Source: Arenicola marina (lineage: Eukaryota; Annelida; Polychaeta; Arenicolidae). From it: DNA of 64,000 nucleotides. Positions within the stretch are counted from its first letter, which is position 1, and every line of letters begins with the position of its first letter. Location: contig OZ025265.1 of NCBI GenBank assembly GCA_964019135.1, forward strand, positions 1,977,496 to 2,041,495, read 5' to 3'. The notes under the pieces are model-generated. The model saw only the letters and a program-made list of their open reading frames with translations. It did not search any database and had not been told where the DNA came from. A program made the position numbers and the translations under genes. Positions 32,861 to 42,923 of the stretch are shown in pieces.

Positions 32861-33267
32861 TCACCAACATCTCCACCCCATATACAACCCCATCCCCACC
32901 CATATCGTCAACATTTCCACCCCATCTCCACCACATCTCGACCCCATCTCCACCCCATCTCCACCACATCTCCACCCCATCTCCACCCCACTTTCACCAC
33001 ATCTCCACCCCATCTCCACCCCATCTCCACCACATCTCCACCTCATCTCCACCACATCTCCACCCCATCTCCACCACATCTCCACCACATCTCCACCCCA
33101 TCTTCACCCCACTTTCACCACATCTCCACCCCATCTCCACCCCATCTCCACCACATCTCCACCTCATCTCCACCACATCTCCACCCCATCTCCACCACAT
33201 CTCCACCACATCTCCACCCCATCTTCACCCCATCTCCACCACATCTCCACCACATCCCCACCCCATT
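32861..33267. repeat. Minisatellite, 12-bp unit x about 34
   Basis: Units CCATCTCCACCA / CCATCTCCACCC; all pyrimidine-rich on the plus strand. Frames of about 200 codons (Pro/His/Ser/Thr) result from the 12-base period. Confidence 0.9.
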
Positions 33268-33555
33268 AATATCTCATTTTAATATCTTCATCTCTACCAA
33301 ATCCCATCCCCACCATCACCACCCCATCCATGGCCATCTGTACAATTACTGTCAACCCCATCCCGGGCTTCATGACCCCCCCCCCTCCACCCCCACCCCC
33401 CGCCCGCCCCGCCCCGCCTCGCCCACTGCTCGACTCGAGTATCATGCCTCGTGAGGGTGACGGCCACGCACCCTGGCGGAGTGAGGTTGCCAACAGGTTG
33501 TCCCTGAACCGGGCGACCGGGGGATAGACTGGGAGAGGGTGTGGGGGAGAGAGGG

Positions 33556-33720
33556 CACCCGAATGGTCTAGTGGCTAGCGTGCTCTGCCAGGCCATCCAA
33601 TGTGACGGAGTTCGGGGTGACGCGAGGCATGCCGGTCGCTCGCTGCTGAGCCCGCTCCCTACATGGCTGACGGGAATGGTACCACCGCAAAGGCTCTCAG
33701 CATGATAAGTAAGGGAAGAG
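33556..33720 (+). ncRNA. tRNA-derived SINE head (tRNA-Glu-like)
   Basis: The pol III A-box TGGTCTAGTGG (33564-33574) is a perfect match and, with the following ctagcgtgc, resembles the D-arm region of tRNA-Glu. A B-box-like GAGTTCGGGGT lies 34 bases later (33608-33618). No complete cloverleaf can be drawn. The 3' end is unknown; about 33720 is a guess. Confidence 0.5.
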
Positions 33721-34240
33721 ACATCTCAGCTCTCACGGGAGCCAACAAAACAAGAGAGTGTCCACACTGCTCGCCCCATAATGCGACCGCCAGGGTGCCT
33801 GGGAAGCAGGCTATTTACTAGGGGCGGGCTAGGATAGCCCCCCCCCCCCCCACCCCTATGGCCCCCACACGGCTCCGTGCTGGGGCTTCGTCCTTGCCGG
33901 GCAGTGGGTCGTGGGGCGACACACGCGACATGGACCAGCGCCGTCATGGCAGTGTCCCCTGGGTCCCTAGGGAACATCATCCTCTTATGGCCAGTAGGTG
34001 GGCGGGGAGGAGGGAGGGAGCGGGACGCAAGGAGGAGGGGAGGCGGGTCAACCGTCAAGCTCTACACCCACCCCAACCCTCCCAACGGCCGCCAACCTTC
34101 CCCACCCCTTCCCACCCTTCTCCCACCCTCCTGACAGTCTGTGGGACAAACCTTTAGCATTAAGTGAAGCTTTATGGGAATGCCATCTTTGGGGGACCAG
34201 AGCATATCTATGTCCTGACTGAAGTGGCGCTGACAGCACG
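33721..34240. other. GC-rich low-complexity island, no firm gene
   Basis: A poly(C) run (33838-33853) is followed by G-rich then C-rich tracts. Open frames on both strands are composition-driven. Confidence 0.35.
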
Positions 34241-34378
34241 ATGGCGAACCACGGTCCGTACCAGTACCGTGAATATGTCGTCGCCAGCTTTAATCAGTTT
34301 GTTAGGTTTTCACCAGCAGTTGAGATATCATTTATATTAGAGATACGTGGTCCATTGCCGTCACTCGCAATCACATAA
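34241..34378 (+). CDS. Candidate start exon or small ORF
   Basis: ATG 34241 in GCACGATGGCG (A at -3, G at +4) opens 45 codons: MANHGPYQYREYVVASFNQ, FVRFSPAVEISFILEIRG and so on, to TAA 34376-34378. GTTAGG and GTTTTC donor-like sites occur after codon 20. The peptide is not low-complexity. A CTCF-like GAAGTGGCGCTG precedes it at 34220. No family recognised. Confidence 0.3.
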   Translation: MANHGPYQYREYVVASFNQFVRFSPAVEISFILEIRGPLPSLAIT

Positions 34379-34936
34379 CCAGACAGTGGCATGGAATCAC
34401 CCAGAGACACGCCACGAAGTGTAACTCGCCGGACACAAAGGAAACGGGGTTAGAACAAACTAAGCAGCGCGGCGGAGGGAAAGCGATCCACAAATATACG
34501 CACCACCGGTTGAGCCAATAGAACAAAACGCTCGCGGTCGCCTTAGTAACCCTCGACGGGTCTCTTGTGTCGACGGCAGAGACCTCGCGCGGCCAATTTG
34601 TCATTACCATCACCACCACGGACAAATGCAGGAAACAATTATCCGCCATGGCACCTAGACAGGTCCGGCCTGTTTACCCCGCCCTGATCAAACTGGCCGC
34701 CCTCCACGCGTCGCTCACTTCAAGTGCTCGCGAGGGTGGACCAAGTGTGTGTGGATGTGTGGACCGTGGAGGCGGGGTGGGGATGAGGGGGGGGGGGCAG
34801 CGGTTGAGGGAGGTATGAGATGGGGCGGGGGGGGGCGTGGAGGTTAAGGAAGATGATGTAAATGCCGCGGCTGAGCTAAGGTTGCAAGGCTCGACCACGT
34901 GACGAGGGGTGAGAATATCGCCATATGGGCAGAGAC
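34379..34936. other. CpG-rich region with overlapping open frames on both strands
   Basis: A CCAAT box (34516-34520) is followed by CpG-rich DNA. On the plus strand a frame from about 34525 to 34734 is open and contains GCCATGGCACC and CAG|GTCCGG (34648-34668). On the minus strand ATG 34649 (GCCATGG context) opens 92 codons. Only one, if either, can be real and I cannot choose. Poly(G) runs follow at 34780-34840. This could be a bidirectional CpG-island promoter. Confidence 0.3.
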
Positions 34937-35332
34937 TGACACTGCGAGAGCGAGATATCGAGCACGAGACATCGCGAGAGTAAGAAATCGAGCACGAGAC
35001 ACTGCGATAGTGAGATATCGAGCACGAGACATCGCGAGAGTGAGATATCGAGCACGAGACATCGCGAGAGTGAGATATCGAGCACGAGACACCGCGATAG
35101 TGAGATATCGAGCACGAGACACCGCGAGAGTGAGATATCGAGCACGAGACACTGCGAGAGTGAGATATCGAGCACGAGACACCGCGAGAGTGAGATATCG
35201 AGCACGAGACACCGCGAGAGTGAGATATCGAGCACGAGACACTGCGAGAGTGAGATATCGAGCACGAGACACCGCGAGAGTGAGATATCGAGCACGAGAC
35301 ACCGCGAGAGTGATATATCGAACACGAGAGTT
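34937..35332. repeat. Minisatellite, 30-bp unit x 13
   Basis: Units AGATATCGAGCACGAGACAC plus cgcgagagtg, with T/C alternation (actgcg/accgcg). A multiple of three, so Arg-rich (RYRARDTARV) and complementary frames remain open. CpG-rich, three to four per unit. Confidence 0.95.
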
Positions 35333-36584
35333 TTACTTCATCGAGACATCGAGACGACAAGAAGCTGTTCCAAGATGTAGAGAGAAAAGCAAAGACAAAA
35401 AGGGACGATGGGTATGAAAGAAAGCAAAGACGGAAGGACAAGGAGGCAAAGAGAATTAAGAAGAGCGGTATATAGAGGCAGAATGAAGTTAAGAGGGTTG
35501 GATGTAACGCAGCGATGACGTCCTAGTCAATTCATAATCATGCCTCACATTATCGGCTACTCATCCCATACCCCCCCCCCCGCCCCTCCTCGGCACCCTG
35601 TTGGGTTCCTCCGTCTATGCCGCTAAATTTGTTACGGAAGAAGGGTGAAGAATAGCACAATTGGCTGATTCAACATGTAAGTACAACTGACGTACAAATC
35701 GCTGTTTTTTCGGCAGCTGTGTCCCAGACTGACTTAGAACGCGTGACCAGAACATAAAGACGCTATACCGGGGGGTTGGCATGGCCACCAGGGCCCACAA
35801 TCCTCAGCGGCACCCTACACCGGAAGTCTGCAGTTTTCAATCAGATGTCTCGGCCATCGTTACACACCCAGAGCACAGCGACTCACCCCCCCCCCACCCT
35901 CTCCATCGACCCCCACCCTCTCCTCTCGGCCCCTGGAGATCCCAATGTATGGGTTTAATTAAAGTTTTTTGCCAGATCGGTCGATGAACAGGGGGCCAAA
36001 AACCGAAGGTCAGACAGGCGTCATTTGAGATCGATTTAACTCAAATTAATTTAATCGGAAGGCCATCAAGATGCCGTGACTGAGATCTATTGTCACGGCT
36101 GTTCTTGGTCAATGCTATCCAGGTGACCCTGTGAGGAAAAGTGAAGGAGGGGGGTCACCCCTTGGTGACGCCGACTTCCCCTAGGTATGTCAGCCCTTCC
36201 CTGAGTTCAATCGCTGGAGATCATCGGACAGTGCTCGTCCGATATTTGCACAGTTTGCAGCCAGCCATACAACCAGGGCGGGGTCAACCCAGTACACCAG
36301 GGAATGGGCGTCAGTGCAGCCCCGCCCCTGAGCCTCTCGATATATCTGAAATAGGCACTATTCCCTCATTGTAAAAAAAATAATTAGTAGGTTCCAATCC
36401 TCCCTTAATCCGTCCCGTTGGGAGGGCCCCATGTAATTAAATCAACCAGCCTAGGCTTGGTAGCTGGTGCTCGGTCTTTGGTGGTATATACTGGCTGGTG
36501 CCTTCCCTCTACCTAATGCCTGGCTCCCGCAAACAGGGCGCTTGTGTTGCTTCCGGTATACGCTGAGGACCTGTGTCTAATTAC
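35333..36584. other. Single-copy sequence, purine tract and one hairpin
   Basis: 35380-35510 is purine-rich. A strong acceptor-like site (gctgttttttcggcag, about 35705-35720) is followed by only 12 open codons. A perfect 8-bp stem (GCCGTGAC / GTCACGGC) with an 11-base loop lies at 36073-36099. No gene called. Confidence 0.35.
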
Positions 36585-37015
36585 ACTGGTGTCCTGCCTC
36601 TAGTGTAGAATGGTGCCCTGTGTCTGGTGTAGACTGGTACCGTGTCTCTAGTGTACACTGGTGTCCTGTTTCTAGTGTAGGCTGCTGAATTGTCTTTAGT
36701 GTAGACTGGTGCCCTCTGTCTGGTGTAGACTGGAGCCCCGCCTCTAGTGTAGACTGGTGCCCCGTCTCTAGTGTAGACTGGTGCCCTCTGTCTGGTGTAG
36801 ACTGGAGCCCCGCCTCTAGTGTAGACTGGTGCTCCATCTCTAGTGTAGACTGGTGCCCTGTCTCTAGTATAGACTGCTGCAGACCACGTGACCTGGAATT
36901 CCCTCTTACTCAAACAACTCATACATAAATTGGACGGAGCACTCGGTAAACTTGTTGCTTTCAATCCTTTGTAAGACCCGGCGCCCAGATCCTCACGGTC
37001 GGGGTGACCGCTCAC
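36581..37015 (-). CDS. Low-confidence ORF running into the 24-bp repeat
   Basis: A minus-strand frame of 144 codons without an ATG start begins in single-copy DNA (for example SGHPDREDLGAGSYKGLKA) and continues in frame as an octapeptide repeat (APVYTRDG and variants) through the array. The unit length keeps the frame. An AG|GTCACG donor-like site lies just before the repeat. It could be an exon with a repeat but lacks start, acceptor and homology evidence. Confidence 0.15.
   Translation of the reverse strand: MSGHPDREDLGAGSYKGLKATSLPSAPSNLCMSCLSKREFQVTWSAAVYTRDRAPVYTRDGAPVYTRGGAPVYTRQRAPVYTRDGAPVYTRGGAPVYTRQRAPVYTKDNSAAYTRNRTPVYTRDTVPVYTRHRAPFYTRGRTPV
36585..36886. repeat. Minisatellite, 24-bp unit x about 12
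   Basis: Units TCTAGTGTAGACTGGTGCCC plus tgtc with several substitutions per unit; a multiple of three. Confidence 0.85.
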
Positions 37016-37430
37016 ATATCAATGACCAGTCGTGAGATCATACATCGATCCTAAACAGGAATAAGCAGTGATTCAAAACATATACAACGTGCTTGTAAAG
37101 TTACTAGCGTTCATTGCGGTTGAAACATCCTCTTGTGAATCCAAGATGGCTGCCATCTATTTGGGGGTCCACAGCGGCGCTGCTGTACATGTAAAAACGA
37201 ACATCCTTTTTGAAAGCAATATATTCCGTAACTTGTTGTATTACTAACCTCTTCTCCAATGCAAATAAGTACATTCTGTCTTGAATTTAAATCCTGAAAG
37301 CCTGCGGGCTACCCGGAGAGAATCAATTTGGTTACCGGAGCAGAAGTTGGTGGCCGGCTTTATATCCCTGCGCGCCTGTTCCCAGTTGGTTATTTTGTGT
37401 GTGATGTCGACCGCGGCTCGCTATCACGTC
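37016..37430. other. Single-copy sequence upstream of the mini-gene
   Basis: Contains an AAGATGGCTGCC YY1-like start context (37143-37154), a perfect octamer ATGCAAAT (37259-37266) and CpG-rich sequence at 37365-37440. Confidence 0.35.
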
Positions 37431-37436
37431 CGCGCG

Positions 37437-37447
37437 CGATATAAATA
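37437..37447 (+). promoter_or_regulatory. TATA box of the mini-gene
   Basis: TATAAATA (37440-37447) follows the CpG cluster ccgcgcgcga. A start site about 30 bases downstream would give a leader of about 95 bases before the ATG at 37564. Confidence 0.45.
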
Positions 37448-37563
37448 AACCGCGCAGTTTTATGTTGAAATGTTTGTTTTACAGACGCAAAGAGATATAA
37501 AACATATGCATCATAAATTTTAAGATACTTTAAGTCTTGATTCTAAAATGTAACAAATCTAAG

Positions 37564-37953
37564 ATGGCGCATGTAAGTATATTGCTTTGAAAAGACGACA
37601 TCTTATATTTCGGTATATTGTTACTGGACATTTGATTGGCGTTTGACTGCGCGGGTTAGGTTCGAACCCAGGGCGATTCATACTTATCAAGAATTATATT
37701 CAGGATCAGAAAGATGTTCAGAAAGGCCAGGAAGATACCGATGAAAAGTCTCCGTTCGAAGCGGACTGTTTAAGTTGCGGTAATCATTGGAAATTCCCAA
37801 ACTAAAGTTATGGTCATCCGTGTTTTGAGTTACGGTCCATGATGGATGGAGATTTAATGAAGAACATACAACCTGTCACTGTAAACTTCACCATGCCGGC
37901 ACTGCACCTTATATTATCAATTATTTTATGCAGAAGTTGCCCCTTATCAGTAA
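37564..37953 (+). CDS. Candidate three-exon small-protein gene
   Basis: Exon 1 ends 37572: AAGATGGCGCAT|GTAAGT, a YY1-like start context and perfect donor, encoding MAH. Exon 2 is 37704-37779, preceded by a good acceptor (aattatattcag) and followed by G|GTAATC; it encodes DQKDVQKGQEDTDEKSP then FEADCLSC. Exon 3 starts 37934 after ttattttatgcag; with the phase carried over it adds six residues (EVAPYQ) and stops at TAA 37951. An AATAAA follows at 37982. Phases agree throughout. The product would be about 34 residues: acidic/basic, Gln-rich, with a C-x-x-C. Read-through of exon 2 would instead add NHWKFPN. Ending on DCLSC recalls small mitochondrial assembly proteins, but that is a weak resemblance. 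Introns are short (131 and 154 bases). Confidence 0.35.
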
Positions 37954-37981
37954 ATTTAATTAATTTTAATTAAATTTAATT

Positions 37982-37987
37982 AATAAA
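37982..37987 (+). terminator. Poly(A) signal
   Basis: AATAAA 28 bases after the proposed stop codon, inside an AT-rich tract (37955-37987). Confidence 0.4.
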
Positions 37988-38190
37988 GAGCGAAAACAAC
38001 GCCCCGGCTCCGTTGTTTGGAGGTGATGGGTTTGGGTAGAAGATTGAGGTGGGGGGTGGGGGGGGGGGGGGTATTATGAGGATAGGCTTAAGTGGCCAGT
38101 CGGTCTGAATGTGTGGGTCCTTCAGCTAAACGGCACTGCTGACCTGCGCGCTGCACGTCATATGGTCATTGTGAAGGTGACTTACATACA

Positions 38191-38206
38191 CTGACCCCTC
38201 TAGCGG
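38191..38206 (-). promoter_or_regulatory. CTCF-like site
   Basis: Minus strand CCGCTAGAGGGGTCAG; core conserved, 3' end degenerate. Confidence 0.3.
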
Positions 38207-38428
38207 AAATTAAAACCAATCCGAAGCTTGGGTGTCGGCCAGATGTCGTCCGCCGGGGAGGGGGGTGGGGGCAGAACCATGGGCCCCGACTTGTCAATAC
38301 GGCTGGGCATGCCATGCGAACGCCAGGCGCACCACCGAGAGAAGAACAAAACAGCAGCGGATGGGGTAAATCAAGCACAATATAAGAAAATCAAACAGGC
38401 GGTTTAGGCTTCTAACCACCAGCTTTTG

Positions 38429-38445
38429 TTCCTAGAGGGCGCCAC
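38429..38445 (+). promoter_or_regulatory. CTCF-like site
   Basis: TTCCTAGAGGGCGCCAC on the plus strand. Confidence 0.4.
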
Positions 38446-38651
38446 GTAAGGACGTTTTAGGCTAGCTAAGTGATTTACTGCTGGCTCGCCGTCTGCTAAT
38501 TCCAATTTCTACGTGGAACGCATGCATGGTTCTCGTGAACAGCGGCCATCGCTTGGGCGAGCGGACGAGGGCCAACATCCACAAATGTCACAGGAAACGT
38601 AACTCTCAGTCCTCCCTTTTAAGTAGTGAACGATTGATGTTACCGTAACAC

Positions 38652-40614
38652 GCCGCAGTGCTATCATTGTTACCTCCTAGGTTACCGCAGTGCTATCATT
38701 GTAACCTCCTAGGTTACCGCAGTGCTATCATTGTAAACTCCTAGATTATCGCAGTGCCATCATTGTAACCTCCTAGGTTACCGCAGTGCCATCATTGTAA
38801 CCTCCTAGGTTACCGCAGTGCTATCATTGTGAACTCCTAGGTTACCGCAGTGCCACCATTGTAACGCCTAGGTTACCGCAGTGCCATCATTGTAACATCC
38901 TAGGTTACCGCAGTGCCATCATTGTAAACTCCTAGGTTATCGCAGTGCCATCATTGTAACCTCCTAGGTTACCGCAGTGCTATCATTGTAAACTCCTAGA
39001 TTACCGCAGTGCCATCATTGTAACCTCCTAGGTTACCGCAGTGCCATCATTGTAACCTCCTAGGTTACCGCAGTGCTATCATTGTAAACTCCTAGATTAC
39101 CGCAGTGCCATCATTGTAACCTCCTAGGTTACCGCAGTGCCATCATTGTAACCTCCTAGGTTACCGCAGTGCTATCATTGTAAACTCCTAGGTTACCGCA
39201 GTGCCACCATTGTAACGCCTAGGTTACCGCAGTGCCATCATTGTAACATCCTAGGTTACCGCAGTGCCATCATTGTAACCTCCTAGGTTACCGCAGTGCT
39301 ATCATTGTAACCTCCTAGGTTACCGCAGTGCTATCATTGTAAACTCCTAGATTACCGCAGTGCCATCATTGTAACCTCCTAGGTTACCGCAGTGCCATCA
39401 TTGTAACCTCCTAGGTTACCGCAGTGCTATCATTGTAAACTCCTAGGTTACCGCAGTGCCACCATTGTAACGCCTAGGTTACCGCAGTGCCATCATTGTA
39501 ACATCCTAGGTTACCGCAGTGCCATCATTGTAACCCCCTAGGTTACCGCAGTGCCATCATTGTAACCTCCTAGGTTACCGCAGTGCCATCATTGTACCCT
39601 CCTAGGTTACAGCAGTGCCATCATTGTAAACCCCTAGGTTACCTCAGTGCCATCATTGTAACCTCCTAGGTTACCGCAGTGCCATCATTGTAACCTCCTA
39701 GGTTATCGCAGTGCCATCATTGTAACCTCCTAGGTTACCGCAGTACTATCATTGTAACCTCCTAGGTTACCGCAGTGCCATCATTGTAACCCCCTAGGTT
39801 ACCGCAGTGCCATCATTGTAAACTCCTAGGTTACCGCAGTGCCATCATTGTAACCTCCTAGGTTACCGCAGTGCCATCATTGTAACCCCCTAGGTTACCG
39901 CAGTGCCATCATTGTAACCTCCTATGTGATCGCAGTGCCATCATTGTAACCTCCTAGGTTACCGAAGTGCCATCATTGTAACCTCCTAGGTTACCGCAGT
40001 GCCATCATTGTAACCTCCTAGGTTACCGCAGTGCCATCATTGTAACTCCCTAGGTTACCGCAGTGCCATCATTGTAATCCCCTAGGTTACCGCAGTGCCA
40101 TCATTGTAACCTCCTAGGTTACCGCAGTGCCATCATTGTAACCCCCTAGGTTACCGCAGTGCCATCATTGTAACCTCCTAGGTTACAGCAGTGCTATCAT
40201 TGTAACCTCCTAGGTTACCGCAGTGCCATCATTGTAACCTTCTAGGTTACCGCAGTGCCATCATTGTAACCTTCTAGGTTACCGCAGTGCCATCATTGTA
40301 AGCCCCTAGGTTACCGCAGTGCCATTATTGTAACCTCCTAGGTTACCGCAGTGCCATTATTGTAACCTCCTAGGTTACCGCAGTGCTATCATTGTAACCC
40401 CCTAGGTTACCGCAGTGCCATTATTGTAACCCCCTAGGTTACCGCAGTCCCATCATTGTAACCCCCTAGGTTACCGCAGTGCCACCATTGTAACCCCCTA
40501 GGTTACCGCAGTGCCATTATTGTAACCCCCTAGGCTACCGCAGTCCCATTATTGTAACCCCCTAGGTTACCGCAGTGTCACCATTGTAACCCCCTAGGTT
40601 ACCGCAGTGCTATT
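38652..40614. repeat. Minisatellite, 32-bp unit x about 61
   Basis: Units CCGCAGTGCCATCATTGTAA plus cctcctaggtta. Every unit contains an inverted repeat, GTAACC-tccta-GGTTAC. Marker variants (gccaccattgtaacgcc) recur at 38851, 39202 and 39457, indicating block duplications of 11 and 8 units. The right half is richer in ccccctagg variants, the left half in aactcctag, so homogenisation is local. Confidence 0.97.
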
Positions 40615-40659
40615 GTAGTCACCCATCATCGTTAATCTCGTCATTGTCTCCATGTAGGC

Positions 40660-40678
40660 GGCGCTCTCTAGTGTGGCT
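40660..40678 (-). promoter_or_regulatory. CTCF-like site (weak)
   Basis: Minus strand CCACACTAGAGAGCGCCGC; one core mismatch (AGAGAGCGC). Confidence 0.25.
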
Positions 40679-40716
40679 GGCGTTCCACAGAAGGCGCCAG
40701 ACGCCCATTGCCGATA

Positions 40717-40860
40717 TTACTCGCGGTCCCCGTAGTACGACACCGTCGACAGCGAACCTAAAACTCTAACGTCCCCGGGCCCTAAATCGTCTGGGAAAGG
40801 AGTAGAACTTGACAGATGACTCAGCACAAAGTGGGGGAGAAAGGGGTAAAAACCCAGGGC
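40717..40860 (-). CDS. Candidate terminal exon, unknown
   Basis: Good minus-strand acceptor (ggttccttcccacag, AG at 40862-40861) followed by 47 codons, ALGFYPFLPHFVLSHLSSS then TPFPDDLGPGDVRVLGSLS, ending TAA at 40719-40717. The frame is open upstream as well. No poly(A) signal was seen nearby. Confidence 0.22.
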   Translation of the reverse strand, partial: ALGFYPFLPHFVLSHLSSSTPFPDDLGPGDVRVLGSLSTVSYYGDRE

Positions 40861-41283
40861 CTGTGGGAAGGAACCGTCGTCCAGTGATGGACGATGGGAA
40901 AAGAAAATTGACGTGGGCTGGGAAGTATTGGGAATACAAAAAATGGTAATAATACTCATCATTATCATAATTCAAATAGAAAGAGGCTTTTCAAACGTCC
41001 TGTCGTGTTGTGGGACACGAAAAAAACATGTCCAAGACGCCATGTTTTGATGACGATGGAAAGGACAATATAAGAGCTGGAGAGAATGGAAGAAACAAAG
41101 TTACTGTTCGACATGTGGAAGGCAAGGCTCAGAAGGAAGATATATAATTATTCACTCATCACTGTTTACTGGGCACCGCTCCTAACCGATACCCCCCCCC
41201 CCCTCCTCCCCCCACCCCCAAGAGCCTGGCCAAGCCAAGTCATCGTTGCCATGACCACGTCTACCCATCCAGGGGTGCCCAAA

Positions 41284-41316
41284 TGATTGACAGATGGCTG
41301 GTTTCCTGATTGACAG
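41284..41316 (+). promoter_or_regulatory. Paired PBX-MEIS/PREP sites
   Basis: The decamer TGATTGACAG, the composite PBX-MEIS/PREP site, occurs exactly at 41284-41293 and 41307-41316, each followed by ATGGC, giving a 15-base direct repeat with a 23-base period. A candidate enhancer element. Confidence 0.45.
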
Positions 41317-41693
41317 ATGGCAGATCGATAGACAGCTGTAGCGCCCCGAAATCTGATATTTCAGAGAGCACAAAAGCGGACAAATCGAATCGCACGATAC
41401 GATACACAAAAAGAATGTCGAGTTTGAAGAGCAGTCGCCAACAATTGGAGATGAGTGTGACGGACATAACAACGGGGACTAGGAGATCACGTGGTATCGA
41501 TCCTCGGATCTAATTGGATAATGGATAACTGCATGGATTCACGGACCGCAGTCGGTTCTCGCTCGGCTCTCAACCGTAGCAAGGCGTAACGGCCTACTTA
41601 AAATGTCACCATTTTTTTTTGTTGCCGTTCCAGACCACCGTGGTGTGTGTGGCCCACATCCGTGGGGTCTTCTTGCCACCCTACACCTACCCC
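41317..41693. other. Single-copy sequence, no firm gene
   Basis: A strong acceptor-like site (ttttttttgttgccgttccag, to 41632) is followed by an open frame TTVVCVAHIRGVF that enters the C-rich duplication; not called. Confidence 0.3.
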
Positions 41694-41833
41694 AGCCTCT
41701 CTCCACTTGCCACCCCGATCCCTACCCTAGCCTCGCTCCCCTTGTCACCTCACCCCCTAAGCCAGCCTCTCTCCATTTGCTACCCCGATCCCTACCCTAG
41801 CCTTGCTCCCTTTGCCACCCCAGCCCCTACCCT
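41694..41833. repeat. C-rich tandem duplication, 70 bp x 2
   Basis: AGCCTCTCTCCACTTGCCAC and its diverged copy begin at 41694 and 41764; each 70-base unit is itself two diverged 35-base halves sharing ccctaccctag or its relatives. Confidence 0.7.
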
Positions 41834-42089
41834 AGTCTCTTTTTATATTTACCTAATTCTGGGGTTCAGGGATTATTGTATCTTGTATTTCGTTTACCCC
41901 GCCAAATACCCCTCCCCCCCCATCCCCCCCACACGCACCCACACACCCTCTAGGCAACCCCTACCCCTCCTCTCACCCTCAGCCGCCAACACCCGCAGAA
42001 TTCCCCGCGTCGTCAAGGCGGTCGTTTGAAGTCAGCTCCATGCCCTACGCGGCCCGGAATCGATCAGTTCGTTTATTGATGATGTCAGT

Positions 42090-42923
42090 ATGGCGGCCAC
42101 CTTTACCCAGGTATGGCGGCCACCTTTACCCAGGTCTGGCGGCCACCTTTACCCAGGTATGGCGGCCACCTTTACCCAGGTATGGCGGCCACCTTTACCC
42201 AGGTCTGGCGGCCACCTTTACCCAGGTCTGGCGGCCACCTTTACCCAGGTCTGGCGGCCACCTTTACCCAGGTATGGCGGCCACCTTTACCCAGATATGG
42301 CGGCCACTTTTACCCAGGTCTGGCGGCCACCTTTACCCAGGTATGGCGGCCACCTTTACCCAGATTTGGCGGCCACCTTTACCCAGGTATGGCGGCCACC
42401 TTTACCCAGGTATGGCGGCCACCTTTACCCAGGTATGGCGGCCACCTTTACCCAGGTATGGCGGCCACCTTTACCCAGGTATGGCGGCCACCTTTACCTA
42501 GATATGGCGGCCACCTTTACCCAGGTATGGCGGCCACCTTTACCCAGATATGGCGGCCACCTTTACCCAGGTCTGGCGGCCACCTTTACCCAGGTTTGGC
42601 GGCCACCTTTACCCAGGTCTGGCGGCCACCTTTACCCAGGTATGGCGGCCACCTTTACCCAGGTATGGCGGCCACCTTTACCCAGATATGGCGGCCACCT
42701 TTACCCAGGTATGGTGGCCACCTTTACCCAGTTATGGCGGCCACCTTTACCCAGGTATGGCGGCCACCTTTACCCAGGTATGGCGGCCACCTTTACCCAG
42801 ATTTGGCGGCCACCTATACCCAGGTATGGCGGCCACCTTTACCCAGGTATGGCGGCCACCTTTACCCAGGTATGGCGGCCACCTTTACCCAGGTATGGCG
42901 GCCACCTTTACCCAGGTATGGCG
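42090..42923. repeat. Minisatellite, 23-bp unit x 36, with YY1 core and splice-like AG|GT
   Basis: Units TATGGCGGCCACCTTTACCC plus agg. Variants are mostly tctgg or tttgg for tatgg and agat for aggt. Most units contain ATGGCGGC, the YY1/PHO core, and the string CCTTTACCCAG|GTATGG, a pyrimidine-rich acceptor joined directly to a donor-like GTATGG. Overlapping frames of about 315 codons in all three phases are artefacts of the stop-free unit. Confidence 0.97.

Larger units (their letters stand above)
38010..38651. other. Single-copy sequence with two CTCF-like sites
   Basis: No exon supported. A poly(G) stretch lies at 38050-38072. Confidence 0.4.
40615..41283. other. Single-copy sequence with regulatory motifs
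   Basis: CTCF-like site at 40660-40678 (minus) and a MARE-like TGACTCAGCA at 40818-40827. Two poorly supported frames (one annotated separately). Confidence 0.35.

Noticed and set aside
37660-37672. B-box-like GGTTCGAACCC
   Set aside because: No A-box, T-stem or acceptor stem around it; also palindromic, so it matches by chance on both strands.
38652-40614. CRISPR-like regular 32-bp repeat
   Set aside because: Copies are contiguous with no unique spacers, the host is eukaryotic and no cas genes are present.
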